Of a stretch of 64,000 nucleotides of DNA, positions 7,326 to 15,677 are shown piece after piece. This DNA is from DAOUBF01 sp034432795. Its GTDB lineage: Bacteria > Chloroflexota > Anaerolineae > DSLN01. The notes beneath the pieces are model-generated. The model was not told the origin of the DNA, made no database searches, and saw only the letters and a list, made by a program, of their open reading frames with translations. The position numbers and the translations under genes were made by a program. The stretch spans positions 1 through 64,000 of the forward strand of contig DAOUBF010000079.1 of the NCBI GenBank assembly GCA_034432795.1. Direction: 5' to 3'. Each line of letters opens with the position of its first letter. Position 1 is the stretch's first letter.

Positions 7326-7853
7326 CTAATGGTCCGTCAACTCAAAAGCCTTCTCTCCGGCGCGAATGGGCACCCGGAGGCGGTTCTCCTTTGGAGGAAT
7401 CGGGCAGGACCAGGCCTCATTGTAGGCGCAATAAGGGTTATAGGCATAGTTGAAGTCCACCAGGAGCCTCCCGTCCGGCAATCGCCTCGGCTCCAGGTAG
7501 CGGCCTGCGCTGTAGGTCTCCGTGCCATTGGTGGCGTCCTGAAACGGCAGGAAGAAGCCGCCCCGCGTGTCGCGGAAGATGACCAGTTCGGCCTTCTGCC
7601 CCTCCACCTCAAATTCAAATGTGCCCCACTTCAGATAAGTCTGCACCTCGCCCATGTTCGTCAGCATCTGCACGCGCTCCGGGTTGGCGAACGTCTGGAC
7701 CTCCACCTCCAGCCGTAGCGCCGGGTTCTCCGGATAGTAGCTCAACCCCTGGAAGTCACGCTGCTGCTCTGGCGTCAGGGGCGACTGTGGAAAAGGGGCA
7801 TACTTGAAGAACGCATCCTTCTCCTGGCGAAACGCTTCTAGCTCCGACATCAT
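7326..7853 (-). CDS. DUF1684 family protein
   Basis: About 175 residues from the chosen ATG at 7853; an adjacent ATG at 7850 is equally possible. The family hallmarks are SELEAFRQEKDAFFKYAPFPQSPL at the N-terminus and, near the end, a conserved DFNYAYNPYCAYNEAWSCPIPP-like block with Cys and Tyr residues plus the NRLRVPIRAGEK close. DUF1684 proteins are widespread and uncharacterised. The reading frame stays open upstream through a dispersed hairpin repeat (7867-7914) and would encode VLNGLFHNVTFGD. I exclude that extension because the repeat itself ends in AAGGAG, 9 nt before the ATG. Confidence 0.85.
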   Translation of the reverse strand: MMSELEAFRQEKDAFFKYAPFPQSPLTPEQQRDFQGLSYYPENPALRLEVEVQTFANPERVQMLTNMGEVQTYLKWGTFEFEVEGQKAELVIFRDTRGGFFLPFQDATNGTETYSAGRYLEPRRLPDGRLLVDFNYAYNPYCAYNEAWSCPIPPKENRLRVPIRAGEKAFELTDH

Positions 7854-7866
7854 GTTCTCAATCTCC

Positions 7867-7951
7867 TTACCTGTGTCACCGAAGGTGACATTGTGAAATA
7901 ATCCGTTGAGTACCAATTTCCTTGGTTCCTGGAGATAATTTGTTGAGTACC
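7867..7951. repeat. Hairpin repeat 'VLNGLF' element, copy A plus a partial copy
   Basis: The full unit at 7867-7914 has a GTCACC-GAA-GGTGAC hairpin followed by ATTGTGAAATAATCCGTTGA and GTACC. A half unit (ATAATTTGTTGAGTACC) follows at 7935-7951. Read on the minus strand it encodes VLNGLFHNVTFGDTGK and supplies the AAGGAG ribosome-binding site of the DUF1684 gene. Other copies lie at 17392-17439, 18237-18284 and (partial) 37149-37165. Confidence 0.85.
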
Positions 7952-8016
7952 TTGTTACCAACGCCCGGCCAACAGCCCCAGGCACGCCTTCAGCCGCATG
8001 GCCGCTAAAGCGCCGA

Positions 8017-9345
8017 TCATCCTCTCACATAGCGCCGGGCTTCGCTGGCGGCGTCCGCTGGCAGCGGGCCATAGATCACCAGGACGAAGCGCTGCCAGCG
8101 AGCCTCAAACTCGGCGCGGGAGATGCCAAAGACATGCGGGATCAGGGTATCCCATGACGCATGCACGCTGAGGCCGCGCAACAGCGCGGGCAACCGTTCC
8201 CGGCCGTATGTCACCACCACAAAATCAATCAGCGTCTCAGCGGCCTTGGCCCTGATCCAGCGATCCACGCTATAGGGTGCCGGGCCGGTGAGGATGTTCA
8301 AAGAAGGCGCATGGCCATTCGCCAGGAGTTTACGCAAGTCATCGTTCAAGTGCATTTCCCAGGGCGAGGGCAGTGGCCCGGCCTGCCAGCTCGCCCAGCG
8401 CGACATCCCCTCCACCAGCGGATACCAGCCGGCGCGGATCGACGTCTGGGCGAGCGCCTCACTCAACACACGCGCGCTGAGGGGCCGAACGAGCGAACGC
8501 GCCAGCCGGTCGGTGTCGGGGTGATCCACCGGCACAGGCAATAGAGCGGGCGAAGGGATGGTGAGGACATCGCCGATAAAGCGCCACGAGGTCACATCCA
8601 GCCGCGGCACAATTTCAATCGTCATCGGGCGCGTTGTCGGGTCGGGCGGCAGCCCGGCGTCGGCCCGGAGTTGGGCGTACAGCGTCTCGGCCTGAGCCGC
8701 CAGTGCCTCTACAGCCTCGGCATCGCGCTCGTAATACTTGAAGTGGAAATGGGGCGTCTCCAGGGTGCGCTCCGCCCCCCAGAAGGCCGGGTCGGGCGCG
8801 GTGCGCAGCCAGCGGCCCTCCACATTACGATAGAAGCGCGTCTCGCGGTAGGGCGCAGGCGCCCAGGTGGCGTTGGTCTGGGTGACCACCGCCTGGACCA
8901 GGGCGACATCGCCGAGCAATTCCAGGTCGCGTATCTCCACCTGGGGCGCCTGAGCATTCTCGCCGGACCAGCGACGGTAGAATGCCTCAATGCGCTCAAA
9001 GCGCGCGCGCCAGCCTGGGGATGCGTCTTCATCTATCAGGCGTTGCCACAGTTCTTTATCCTGCGCCACCCAGGCGCGGCCCTCCAGAGCGATCGTGCCC
9101 TCAATGGCGCCGCGAATGTGAATGATATTTTCGCGAGCACGTTGCCAGACCACCAGAGCGAGAATGGCGACCACCAGGACGGTCAGAGCCATGACGCCGC
9201 GCAGCAGGCGGGAGAAGCGCGGGGAGAATCGTCGCGGGGGAGGTACCTCTGGGGCGCTGTCCACAGCCTGGACAAGCAGGAAAGCCTCTTCAACCGCATC
9301 GGCCTCGTCAATCTCCCAGTCCAGTATAGGGGTTCGTTGTCTCAT
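8017..9345 (-). CDS. Single-pass membrane protein with large extracytoplasmic domain (peptidase-MA-like, motif lost?)
   Basis: The protein has 442 residues: an acidic cytoplasmic N-terminus, one TM helix at about 50-67 (VMALTVLVVAILALVVW) and a ~370-residue outer domain. The outer part contains a strand-rich region (VEIRDLELLGDVALVQAVV ... TRFYRNVEGRWLRTAPD) and then a helical region. The layout (TPHFHFKYYERDAEAV ... LAAQAETLYAQLRADAG) is reminiscent of the peptidase-MA-like proteins of Chloroflexota. Where those carry HExxH, this has SEALAQTS, so zinc-peptidase activity is unlikely. It lies 28 nt upstream of, and on the same strand as, no recognised partner; the propeller/M15 gene precedes it. 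Function unknown. Confidence 0.6.
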   Translation of the reverse strand: MRQRTPILDWEIDEADAVEEAFLLVQAVDSAPEVPPPRRFSPRFSRLLRGVMALTVLVVAILALVVWQRARENIIHIRGAIEGTIALEGRAWVAQDKELWQRLIDEDASPGWRARFERIEAFYRRWSGENAQAPQVEIRDLELLGDVALVQAVVTQTNATWAPAPYRETRFYRNVEGRWLRTAPDPAFWGAERTLETPHFHFKYYERDAEAVEALAAQAETLYAQLRADAGLPPDPTTRPMTIEIVPRLDVTSWRFIGDVLTIPSPALLPVPVDHPDTDRLARSLVRPLSARVLSEALAQTSIRAGWYPLVEGMSRWASWQAGPLPSPWEMHLNDDLRKLLANGHAPSLNILTGPAPYSVDRWIRAKAAETLIDFVVVTYGRERLPALLRGLSVHASWDTLIPHVFGISRAEFEARWQRFVLVIYGPLPADAASEARRYVRG

Positions 9346-9372
9346 CGCAGTTCACCTTTTCACATCACGCGC

Positions 9373-11130
9373 TCATCTCAGCCCGAAAACCTCCTCTATC
9401 TCCTCCTCAGGATAGACTTCGCGCATGGCCTCCACCCAGCTCAGGCCATCCGTCTTCTGGAAGTGCCACCAATCCGTATCCGGATAGTAGGTCCGCCAGC
9501 GGCGCAGGGCCGCAACGGAGTGCCAGCCGTACTCGGCAGCCAGCGCGGTAAAATCCAGCCAATAGCCGGACGGGATCACAAAGCTGGGGGCACCGCCAGT
9601 CGGCGCCCCATCTGGCCCGGATTGCGCCGACCAGTTCCAGGGCGCCACCCGCAGCGGCTCGCCCTGCGTCCCATCCTGGCGGGCCGTGCGAAAATAGACC
9701 CGCCAGAAGACGCGCCCGCCAAACGTCTCCAGGACAATGACCACATCCTGCCCCCGCCCGTAAGGGCCTTGGTTGATGTCAAAGGCCCGCCCGGCCTTGT
9801 GCCAACTGCGCTCGCTCTGGCCGGGGCGGGCATAGGCATCAATTCCCCGCCACATATCGCCAAACACACTTAGATAATCGTAGCCGGTCTCGTCAATCAC
9901 CCGTTGGCGCAGGGCGCGGAACGAATCATCTACGCGGTCGCTCAGGTAAGGTCCATTCGTGCGCACGGGCAGGCGCACAAAACTATAGTAGGGCGGCGCA
10001 GTTGGCGTCGGCGCGACCACCTCAATGTACAAGGGCGTCGGCTCTGGCGTCGGTGGCGCGGTCCGCGCACGTTCTATAGCCGTTTGAGGCAATCGCTCTT
10101 GTCCCCACGCCGGCCCGCCGAAGAGCAGGTCGGCCTGGACCGTCAACAGAGAGCGATTGAAGCCTGCGATCTCAATCACCTGAACACGCGGCGAGCGGCG
10201 CGAAGGTGTATGGGCCACCAGGCTGCCCCCATCGGGTGACCAGGCCGGCCCGGCGCCTGTCCCCACCAGGCGAGCAGACGCTGTGATCAACCGCCCGGCA
10301 GTCAAATCTATCGGCGCTACATAGAGCATACGCTCACCCCCTAGCCCGACGCTGTAAGCCAGTTCACGCCCATCGGGCGAGAAGGCCGGTTCGTCTTCGT
10401 GCTGGGCCGGGCTAACGGTCAGGTTGATCGGTTCGCCCCCAGCCAGCGGGATCAGATACAGGTCGCGCTGGCCAGCAACGTGAGCGCTGTACACCAGCCA
10501 GCGGCCATCCGGCGACCAGGACGGTGAGGTCTCTGCCGCCGGTGAGTCCACCAGCGGCCTGGCCTCGCCCCCTTCTGCCGGGAGCAGATAAATATCCAGG
10601 TCGCCCCCACGCAGAGTCTCAAAAGCGATCATATCGCCGTCGGGCGACCAGGATGGATGTCCATCGTAATCGGGATGCTCGGTCAGACGAACCACGCTCC
10701 CATTCCCCAGGTCCAGCCGGTACAGGTCCCAGTTGGCCTCCCGGCGGGCGGCGAAGATCAGGCGACGGCCATCGGGCGAGAGGGCCGGGTCGCGCTCCGG
10801 GCCAGGATCAAAGGTCAGACGTGTGATCTCGCCGGTGGTCACATCTGCCGCGACCAGATCGCCATCCCAGGCATAGACAATACTGCCGCCGCCGCCCGCT
10901 GGTGTAGATGTGGGCGTCGGCGTGGGCGTCTCTGTGGCGGTAGGCGTAACTGTCGGCGTGGGCGTCAACGTGGGCGACACCAGGATAGCAGTTTGCGGAG
11001 GCAGCGTCCCTGTCGGCTTGACCATGCTCACCTCAGTCAGTCGCCGTGAGCGCAACGCCAGCGCCAGGCCAGTCAGCAGCAGCACAGCCAGGCCCGCGAT
11101 CAGCCATTTCCGCTGGCTCGCCCACCTCAT
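9373..11130 (-). CDS. TolB-like beta-propeller fused to an M15-like zinc peptidase domain
   Basis: The 585-residue secreted or anchored protein has a signal/TM segment at 10-26, then a TPTPT spacer (about 53-76). Six or so PD40/WD40-like blades follow, each with an 'SPDGRRLIF', 'SPSWSPDGRWLVYSA' type motif (residues 85-330). The C-terminal third has the M15 (VanY/D,D-carboxypeptidase) signature: SERSWHKAGRAFD near residue 438, with His and Asp ligands, and DWWHFQ near 551, the third ligand. The family cleaves peptidoglycan stem peptides. The propeller could direct it to the envelope. Substrate and the fusion's role are inference. The downstream gene at 8017-9345 is probably co-transcribed. 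Confidence 0.8.
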   Translation of the reverse strand: MRWASQRKWLIAGLAVLLLTGLALALRSRRLTEVSMVKPTGTLPPQTAILVSPTLTPTPTVTPTATETPTPTPTSTPAGGGGSIVYAWDGDLVAADVTTGEITRLTFDPGPERDPALSPDGRRLIFAARREANWDLYRLDLGNGSVVRLTEHPDYDGHPSWSPDGDMIAFETLRGGDLDIYLLPAEGGEARPLVDSPAAETSPSWSPDGRWLVYSAHVAGQRDLYLIPLAGGEPINLTVSPAQHEDEPAFSPDGRELAYSVGLGGERMLYVAPIDLTAGRLITASARLVGTGAGPAWSPDGGSLVAHTPSRRSPRVQVIEIAGFNRSLLTVQADLLFGGPAWGQERLPQTAIERARTAPPTPEPTPLYIEVVAPTPTAPPYYSFVRLPVRTNGPYLSDRVDDSFRALRQRVIDETGYDYLSVFGDMWRGIDAYARPGQSERSWHKAGRAFDINQGPYGRGQDVVIVLETFGGRVFWRVYFRTARQDGTQGEPLRVAPWNWSAQSGPDGAPTGGAPSFVIPSGYWLDFTALAAEYGWHSVAALRRWRTYYPDTDWWHFQKTDGLSWVEAMREVYPEEEIEEVFGLR

Positions 11131-11200
11131 AGGCCACTATACAGATATGCTTGGTCAAATTTGTGTGACCCCATAACCCCTTTTCTCCACCTTGCCCCAC

Positions 11201-12319
11201 TCAATCGGCGATTTGCTCCAGGATCTGGTCAGGGGTGATCAGTTCACCATCAATGCGGTTGATGCCGATGATCTCCGGCCCGTGAAGGATACGCTCAATC
11301 TCCCGGCGGTACTGGCCCAGGTTGAGTTCGGGGACAACAACGCGCTCCATCCCTTCAGCGGCTGCGCGGATGGCCGCCTCCGGTACCGGCCAGAGCGACT
11401 GGATCGTCAGGCCAGAGACCTTGCGCCCCTGTGCGCGGGCCACCTGGATGGCCTCCCACATGGCCCGCGCCGTCGTGCCGTAGCCGATCACCAGCGTGCG
11501 CGCCCCAGGCTGCGGGTCGGGCTTCACCATGGCGATCTCGTCCACGTGCGCTTCAATCTTGGCGGCCAGATGGGCCAACATCCGACTCAATTTGGCCGGG
11601 TCCTTGACCAACAGGCCGCGCTCATCGTGCGCCGAGCCGGTGACGCGCACCAGGTGCGCATCGCCGAAATGCGACATCGGTGGGACCTCATCCAGCGCGT
11701 TGAAGCGGTAAGGGATAAAGGGCTGGCCGTCTGCTGGCGCCAGGCGGCGCGGGCGCACAGGCACCCGCGTATATTCGGCCACGTCCACAGTGGCCATAGA
11801 CATGACCATTTCCTTGTCCGGCATAAGGAAGACCGGGCAGCGGAAGCGCTCGGCCAGGTTGAAGGCGTGAATGGTCAACGTGTAGCACTCGGCCACGCTG
11901 GAGGGGCACAGCGCGATGATCGGATAGCCGCCGCTCGTACCCCAGCGGACGAACTGGATATCGCCCTGGGCGGTCGTCGTCGCGCCGCCGGTAGCCGGGC
12001 CTTGACGTTGGCAATCCACAATCACCAGCGGCACCTCGGCCATGATGGCGTAACCGATGTTCTCGGAATACAGGCTGATGCCGGGGCCGCTGGTCGCGGT
12101 CATCGCCTTGGCGCCGGCCAGGGCCGCGCCGATGCACATACTGATGGAGGCGATCTCGTCCTCAGCCTGGATGGCTTGCCCGCCCACCTTGGGGAGTTCG
12201 GCGATCATGTGGAGCAGGATAGGCGTCGCCGGCGAGATGGGATAACCGGCGAAGAAAGTGCAACCCGCGTCAATCGCACCCCTGGCGATCGCTGTGGCGC
12301 CGTCTATATATTCTCTCAT
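11201..12319 (-). CDS. korA: 2-oxoacid:ferredoxin oxidoreductase alpha subunit (KorA-like), no beta partner nearby
   Basis: The 372-residue protein aligns by eye with KorA/PorA alpha subunits: the GAIDAGCTFFAGYPISPATPI opening, AEDEIASISMCIGAALAGAKAMTATSGPG (pyrimidine-binding domain) and the transketolase C-terminal-like domain (RTLVIGYGTTARAM ... VVVPELNLGQY). These enzymes oxidatively decarboxylate 2-oxoglutarate or other 2-oxoacids with ferredoxin and CoA. The TPP-binding beta subunit (KorB) normally follows immediately, but the next gene in the direction of transcription is the propeller/M15 protein. Its ATG overlaps the stop of the upstream Uma2 gene (ATGA). Function therefore requires a beta subunit encoded elsewhere. 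Confidence 0.9.
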   Translation of the reverse strand: MREYIDGATAIARGAIDAGCTFFAGYPISPATPILLHMIAELPKVGGQAIQAEDEIASISMCIGAALAGAKAMTATSGPGISLYSENIGYAIMAEVPLVIVDCQRQGPATGGATTTAQGDIQFVRWGTSGGYPIIALCPSSVAECYTLTIHAFNLAERFRCPVFLMPDKEMVMSMATVDVAEYTRVPVRPRRLAPADGQPFIPYRFNALDEVPPMSHFGDAHLVRVTGSAHDERGLLVKDPAKLSRMLAHLAAKIEAHVDEIAMVKPDPQPGARTLVIGYGTTARAMWEAIQVARAQGRKVSGLTIQSLWPVPEAAIRAAAEGMERVVVPELNLGQYRREIERILHGPEIIGINRIDGELITPDQILEQIAD

Positions 12320-13074
12320 CGGGGGGAACGTCCTCGCTTGCCGCGCAGGCGGGCCAGTTCCGCCTCCAACGCCTGAACCCGTTGCTCAGCCGCCAGCCGC
12401 GCCTGGCGTTCGGCCTCCGCGTCCTCCTCGCCGGTTGGCAGCAGCTTGCCCTCTGCATCGTAGTAACGCAGCCAGACAGCTTCCTCGCCCTGAATCGCCC
12501 CGGCCCAGGGCCCCAGCCACAGCTTTAGTTCCTCGCTCCACAACCAGCCACGCTCATCCGGCGGGATGGGTGCATAGCGCCCCGCGCTCAACCGCCAGCC
12601 TACGAACGCCTGCGGATCAAAGGGATCCCAGCAAAAGTATTCCGGCGTGCGGAAAACCTGTTCGTACAATTCCTTCTTAACTGTCAGGTCTATCTGTGCA
12701 GTGCTGGGCGAGAGCAGTTCAATGATGACATTGGGGTAGCGGCCTCCCTCCTGCCACACCACCCAGCTTTTACGCTCACGCTGCCTGTCCACATTCAGGA
12801 CAACAAACACATCCGGCCCGCGATAAGCGACCCGCTTGGGCGCCCTGCCCTCCAACTCGGCGATCACCTGCTGGGCCTGGTCCAGACTATAATAGATGAA
12901 CATATTCCCGCCCACGAAAAAGTCGGCCCGATCACGCCAGGCGTAGCGGAGGATGCTGATGCACAAGAGCATTTGGGTGACATGGCGATCCGATTCCAAG
13001 GGTTCACCGTCCTCATAGGGCAGGTCCAGGTCCGGCAATTGGACTTCAGGGATAGCGACAAGCGGCTCTCTCAT
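12316..13074 (-). CDS. Uma2-family (DUF820) putative endonuclease with C-terminal coiled coil
   Basis: The protein has 252 residues from the ATG at 13074; a TTG 6 nt upstream is a weaker alternative (GGAG lies 11 or 5 nt away). The DUF820/Uma2 core has the PD-(D/E)XK arrangement: GPDVFVVLN (Asp), PNVIIELLSPST (E-x-L) and KKELYEQ (Lys). The tail AEAERQARLAAEQRVQALEAELARLRGK forms a coiled coil, common in cyanobacterial and Chloroflexota members. Uma2 proteins are abundant in these phyla and of unproven function; many copies are nuclease-like. It is coupled to korA by an ATGA overlap, which is probably an accident of insertion rather than a pathway link. Confidence 0.88.
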   Translation of the reverse strand: MREPLVAIPEVQLPDLDLPYEDGEPLESDRHVTQMLLCISILRYAWRDRADFFVGGNMFIYYSLDQAQQVIAELEGRAPKRVAYRGPDVFVVLNVDRQRERKSWVVWQEGGRYPNVIIELLSPSTAQIDLTVKKELYEQVFRTPEYFCWDPFDPQAFVGWRLSAGRYAPIPPDERGWLWSEELKLWLGPWAGAIQGEEAVWLRYYDAEGKLLPTGEEDAEAERQARLAAEQRVQALEAELARLRGKRGRSPR

Positions 13075-13098
13075 AAGCAATTCACTCCATCACTCCAG

Positions 13099-13126
13099 AT
13101 TGTACCCGCTCAGGCCAAATCGTCAA
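13099..13126 (-). promoter_or_regulatory. Promoter for the Uma2-korA transcript
   Basis: On the minus strand TTGACG, 16 bp, TACAAT, with the start codon about 24 nt after the -10 box. Confidence 0.55.
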
Positions 13127-13133
13127 GCGGCGC

Positions 13134-13763
13134 TTATCCATCGCCAGTTGAACCCGCCTGCGCCTGGAGCGCCCTCCAGGCCGCCTCCACCTGGGCGCGT
13201 GTCTCCTCCGGTGTGCCGGAGTTGTCAATCACGACATCGGCCAGGGCGACCTTCTCGGACTGGGGCGGCTGGGCAGCCATGCGTCGCTGAACCTCGGCGG
13301 CGCTCATCCCCCGCTCGCGCACCAGCCGCTCCAACTGCTGCTCCGGACGGGCAGTGACCACCCACAGCGCATCGCAATCGCGAACCATACCGCTCTCAAT
13401 CAACTTGATAGCCTCAATCACCACCACGCCGCGCCCGATGGCGCGGATGCGCCGGTCAGCTTCCTGGATAACCAGCGGGTGAACAATGGCTTCCAGGCGG
13501 GCCAGGGCCGCTGGATCGGAGAAGACGATAGCGGCAAGCCGGGCGCGGTCAATCGTGCCATCCGCTGCAACAACCTCCGGCCCAAAGGCGTCCACCACCT
13601 GTTGCCAGCCCGGCGTGCCGGGGGCAATGACCTCGTGAGCCAGTGCATCGGCGTCAATCACCGTCGCCCCCAGGTCGGCGAGCATCCGCGTGACCGTGCT
13701 CTTTCCCGTACCGATGTTGCCGGTCAGGCCAATGACCGTGACACCAGGCCAGCGGCGAGACAT
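13134..13763 (-). CDS. coaE: Dephospho-CoA kinase
   Basis: This 209-residue protein is the size of CoaE, which phosphorylates the 3'-hydroxyl of dephospho-CoA in the last step of CoA synthesis. P-loop GLTGNIGTGKST lies at residues 12-23, followed by DADALAHEVIAPGTPGW (substrate-binding DADxxxH), HPLVIQEADRRI and the lid (ARPEQQLERLVRERGMS). The start codon overlaps the stop of the ABC-F gene (TGATG), so the two are translationally coupled. No unusual features. Confidence 0.96.
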   Translation of the reverse strand: MSRRWPGVTVIGLTGNIGTGKSTVTRMLADLGATVIDADALAHEVIAPGTPGWQQVVDAFGPEVVAADGTIDRARLAAIVFSDPAALARLEAIVHPLVIQEADRRIRAIGRGVVVIEAIKLIESGMVRDCDALWVVTARPEQQLERLVRERGMSAAEVQRRMAAQPPQSEKVALADVVIDNSGTPEETRAQVEAAWRALQAQAGSTGDG

Positions 13764-15658
13764 CAGACCTCAACTCTGGAGGCGAGGTCCGCCCATTCGT
13801 CCAGGCGGGCCTGAAGTTCGGCTTCAAGCTGCGTGTACTCCGCGCCCAGTGCTCGCACGCGGTCCAATTGCTGTGCCAGCCCAGCCTGCTCCAGTTCATG
13901 GCCCACCTGCGCCAAGCGGCTCTCCAGTTCAGCGATGATCGTCTCCAGCTCCGCCGCACGCTCGCGCATCTGACGGAGAACGGAGGACGGAGGACGGAGG
14001 GCCGTTGTCTGGGCTTGCTGCCTGTCTTCCGTCTTTCGTCGTCCGCCCTCCGTCGTCCGTCGGCCATCGCCCTCCCGTGCCTGCACAACCTCGGTATAGC
14101 CGCCCGGATAAACGCGCAGTTCGCCGCCCTCCAGCACCCAGACCTGCGTGGCCAGTGCGTCAATCAGATAGCGGTCATGCGAGACGAGCAGGATCGTGCC
14201 CTCAAAAGCGGCCAGGGCCTCCTGGAGCACCTCCTGCGAGGGGATGTCCAGATGGTTGGTCGGCTCGTCCAGGAGCAGGAAGTTCGCCCCCTGCAAGGCC
14301 AGCAACGCCAGCGCCAGCCGCCCGCGTTCGCCGCCGCTCAGCGCCGCGATCGGCTTAAACACATCATCACCGCTGAAGAGAAAGCGAGCGAGATAGTGGC
14401 GCGCCTGGCTCACCAACATCTCCTGGGCCGCCAGAATCTCCTGAAGCGGCGTCCAGTCCGGATGCAGCCCCTCATGGGCCTGGGCGAAATAACCGACCTT
14501 CACGCTCGCGCCCAGGCGAGCCTCGCCTGCCAGGGGCGGGATCTGCTGGAGGATCGTGCGCAGGAAGGTGGTCTTGCCCGCGCCGTTAGGGCCGATCAAC
14601 GCCGCGCACTCACCGCGCCAGAGCAGCAGGTCGGGGCAGGTGAACAGCGGCCCATCCTCCGGGTAGCCCACGACCAGGCCGTGCGTCTCCAGGACCTTAT
14701 CGCCGCTGCGCAGACCGGGGCGCAGGTCCAGGCGCAGGCGGGGTTGCTCATGCGGCTTCTCCACAGGCGCCAGCCGCTCCAGCCGCTTCTCGCGTCCCCG
14801 GGCCTCCCGGGCGCGCTGCCCGGCCTTGTAACGCCGGATGTACGCCTCGGTCCGGGCAATGTACGCCTGCTGAGCCTCATATTCCGCCTGCTGCCGCGCC
14901 CGGCGCTCGGCGCGCTGCCGCACATAGGCGCTGTAGTTGCCGCTGTAGATCACCAGCCTACCGTTTTCCAACTCCCAGACCGTGTTCACCAGCCGGTCCA
15001 GGAAGTAGCGATCGTGTGAGACCAGCAGGATCGCGCCGGGCCAGTTCGCCAGCGTCTCCTCCAGCCATTCCACCGCCTGGATGTCCAGGTGGTTGGTCGG
15101 CTCGTCCAGGACAAGCAGAGCGGGGGCCTCCAGCAGCAGCCTGGCCAGAAGGGCGCGCGTCTTCTGGCCGCCGCTCAACTGGCTGAGGGGCCGGTGAAAA
15201 TCGCCGACGTCAAAGCCCAGGCCGCCCAGCACCTGCCGGATGCGCGCCTCATAGGTATAACCGCCTGCCTGCTCAAAACGCTCGCTGAGCGCGCTGTATT
15301 TCTCCGCCAACGCTTGAAAACGGGCCGGGTCGGCCATCTCCCGCTCCATCTGGCGCAGCGCCTCCTCCTGGGCGCGCAGGTCGGCGAAGACCTCCAGCAT
15401 GGCCTGGTAAAGCGTGAGGTCGCCGTCCAGGTGCGCCTCCTGGGGCAGATAGCCGAGGGTCAGCCCGCGGGCGCGGGATACCTCACCTGCCGAAGGCTCC
15501 TCCAGGCCGCACAGGATACGCAACAGGGTCGTCTTGCCCGCGCCGTTCGGCCCGACGAGCGCAATACGGGCGTTGTGCGGGACGGTCACGTTGACGCCCG
15601 CGAACACATCCTGCGCGCCATAAGATTTCGCCAGATTGGAACCGGTCAGGAGTGACAT
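13763..15658 (-). CDS. ABC-F family ATPase with a repeat-derived insert
   Basis: The 631-residue soluble protein has two ABC domains and no TM segments. Walker A GPNGAGKTT is at 36-44, with a second copy in domain 2. Signatures are LSGGQKTRALLA and LSGGERGRLALALL, and both Walker B motifs read DEPTNHLD. The linker is charged (RRYKAGQRAREARGREKRLERL). ABC-F proteins act on the ribosomal E-site in translation or antibiotic resistance; the Uup-like C-terminal coiled coil (AAELETIIAELESRLAQVGHEL) is present. Between domain 2 and the coiled coil, residues about 523-563 are encoded by an inverted-repeat element (REGDGRRTTEGGRRKTED...). No Shine-Dalgarno precedes the ATG, and an extended -10 lies 8 nt away, suggesting leaderless translation. 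Confidence 0.92.
   Translation of the reverse strand: MSLLTGSNLAKSYGAQDVFAGVNVTVPHNARIALVGPNGAGKTTLLRILCGLEEPSAGEVSRARGLTLGYLPQEAHLDGDLTLYQAMLEVFADLRAQEEALRQMEREMADPARFQALAEKYSALSERFEQAGGYTYEARIRQVLGGLGFDVGDFHRPLSQLSGGQKTRALLARLLLEAPALLVLDEPTNHLDIQAVEWLEETLANWPGAILLVSHDRYFLDRLVNTVWELENGRLVIYSGNYSAYVRQRAERRARQQAEYEAQQAYIARTEAYIRRYKAGQRAREARGREKRLERLAPVEKPHEQPRLRLDLRPGLRSGDKVLETHGLVVGYPEDGPLFTCPDLLLWRGECAALIGPNGAGKTTFLRTILQQIPPLAGEARLGASVKVGYFAQAHEGLHPDWTPLQEILAAQEMLVSQARHYLARFLFSGDDVFKPIAALSGGERGRLALALLALQGANFLLLDEPTNHLDIPSQEVLQEALAAFEGTILLVSHDRYLIDALATQVWVLEGGELRVYPGGYTEVVQAREGDGRRTTEGGRRKTEDRQQAQTTALRPPSSVLRQMRERAAELETIIAELESRLAQVGHELEQAGLAQQLDRVRALGAEYTQLEAELQARLDEWADLASRVEV
13970..14090. 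repeat. GGACGGA-type inverted repeat inside the ABC-F gene
   Basis: The left arm is built of GACGGAGGACGGAGGACGG. The right arm carries its complement in the form CGTCGTCCGCCCTCCGTCG. The element is in frame and encodes about 40 hydrophilic residues. Same family: 26818-26868, 32131-32207, 42190-42245, 48897-48965, 53892-53980. Confidence 0.85.
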
Positions 15659-15666
15659 CAGGGGTA

Positions 15667-15675
15667 ATTATACCA
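15667..15675 (-). promoter_or_regulatory. Extended -10 promoter of the ABC-F/coaE operon
   Basis: On the minus strand TGGTATAAT (TGn extension plus perfect -10), 8 nt before the ATG at 15658. No good -35 box is present. The mRNA would be leaderless. Confidence 0.6.
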
Positions 15676-15677
15676 CG

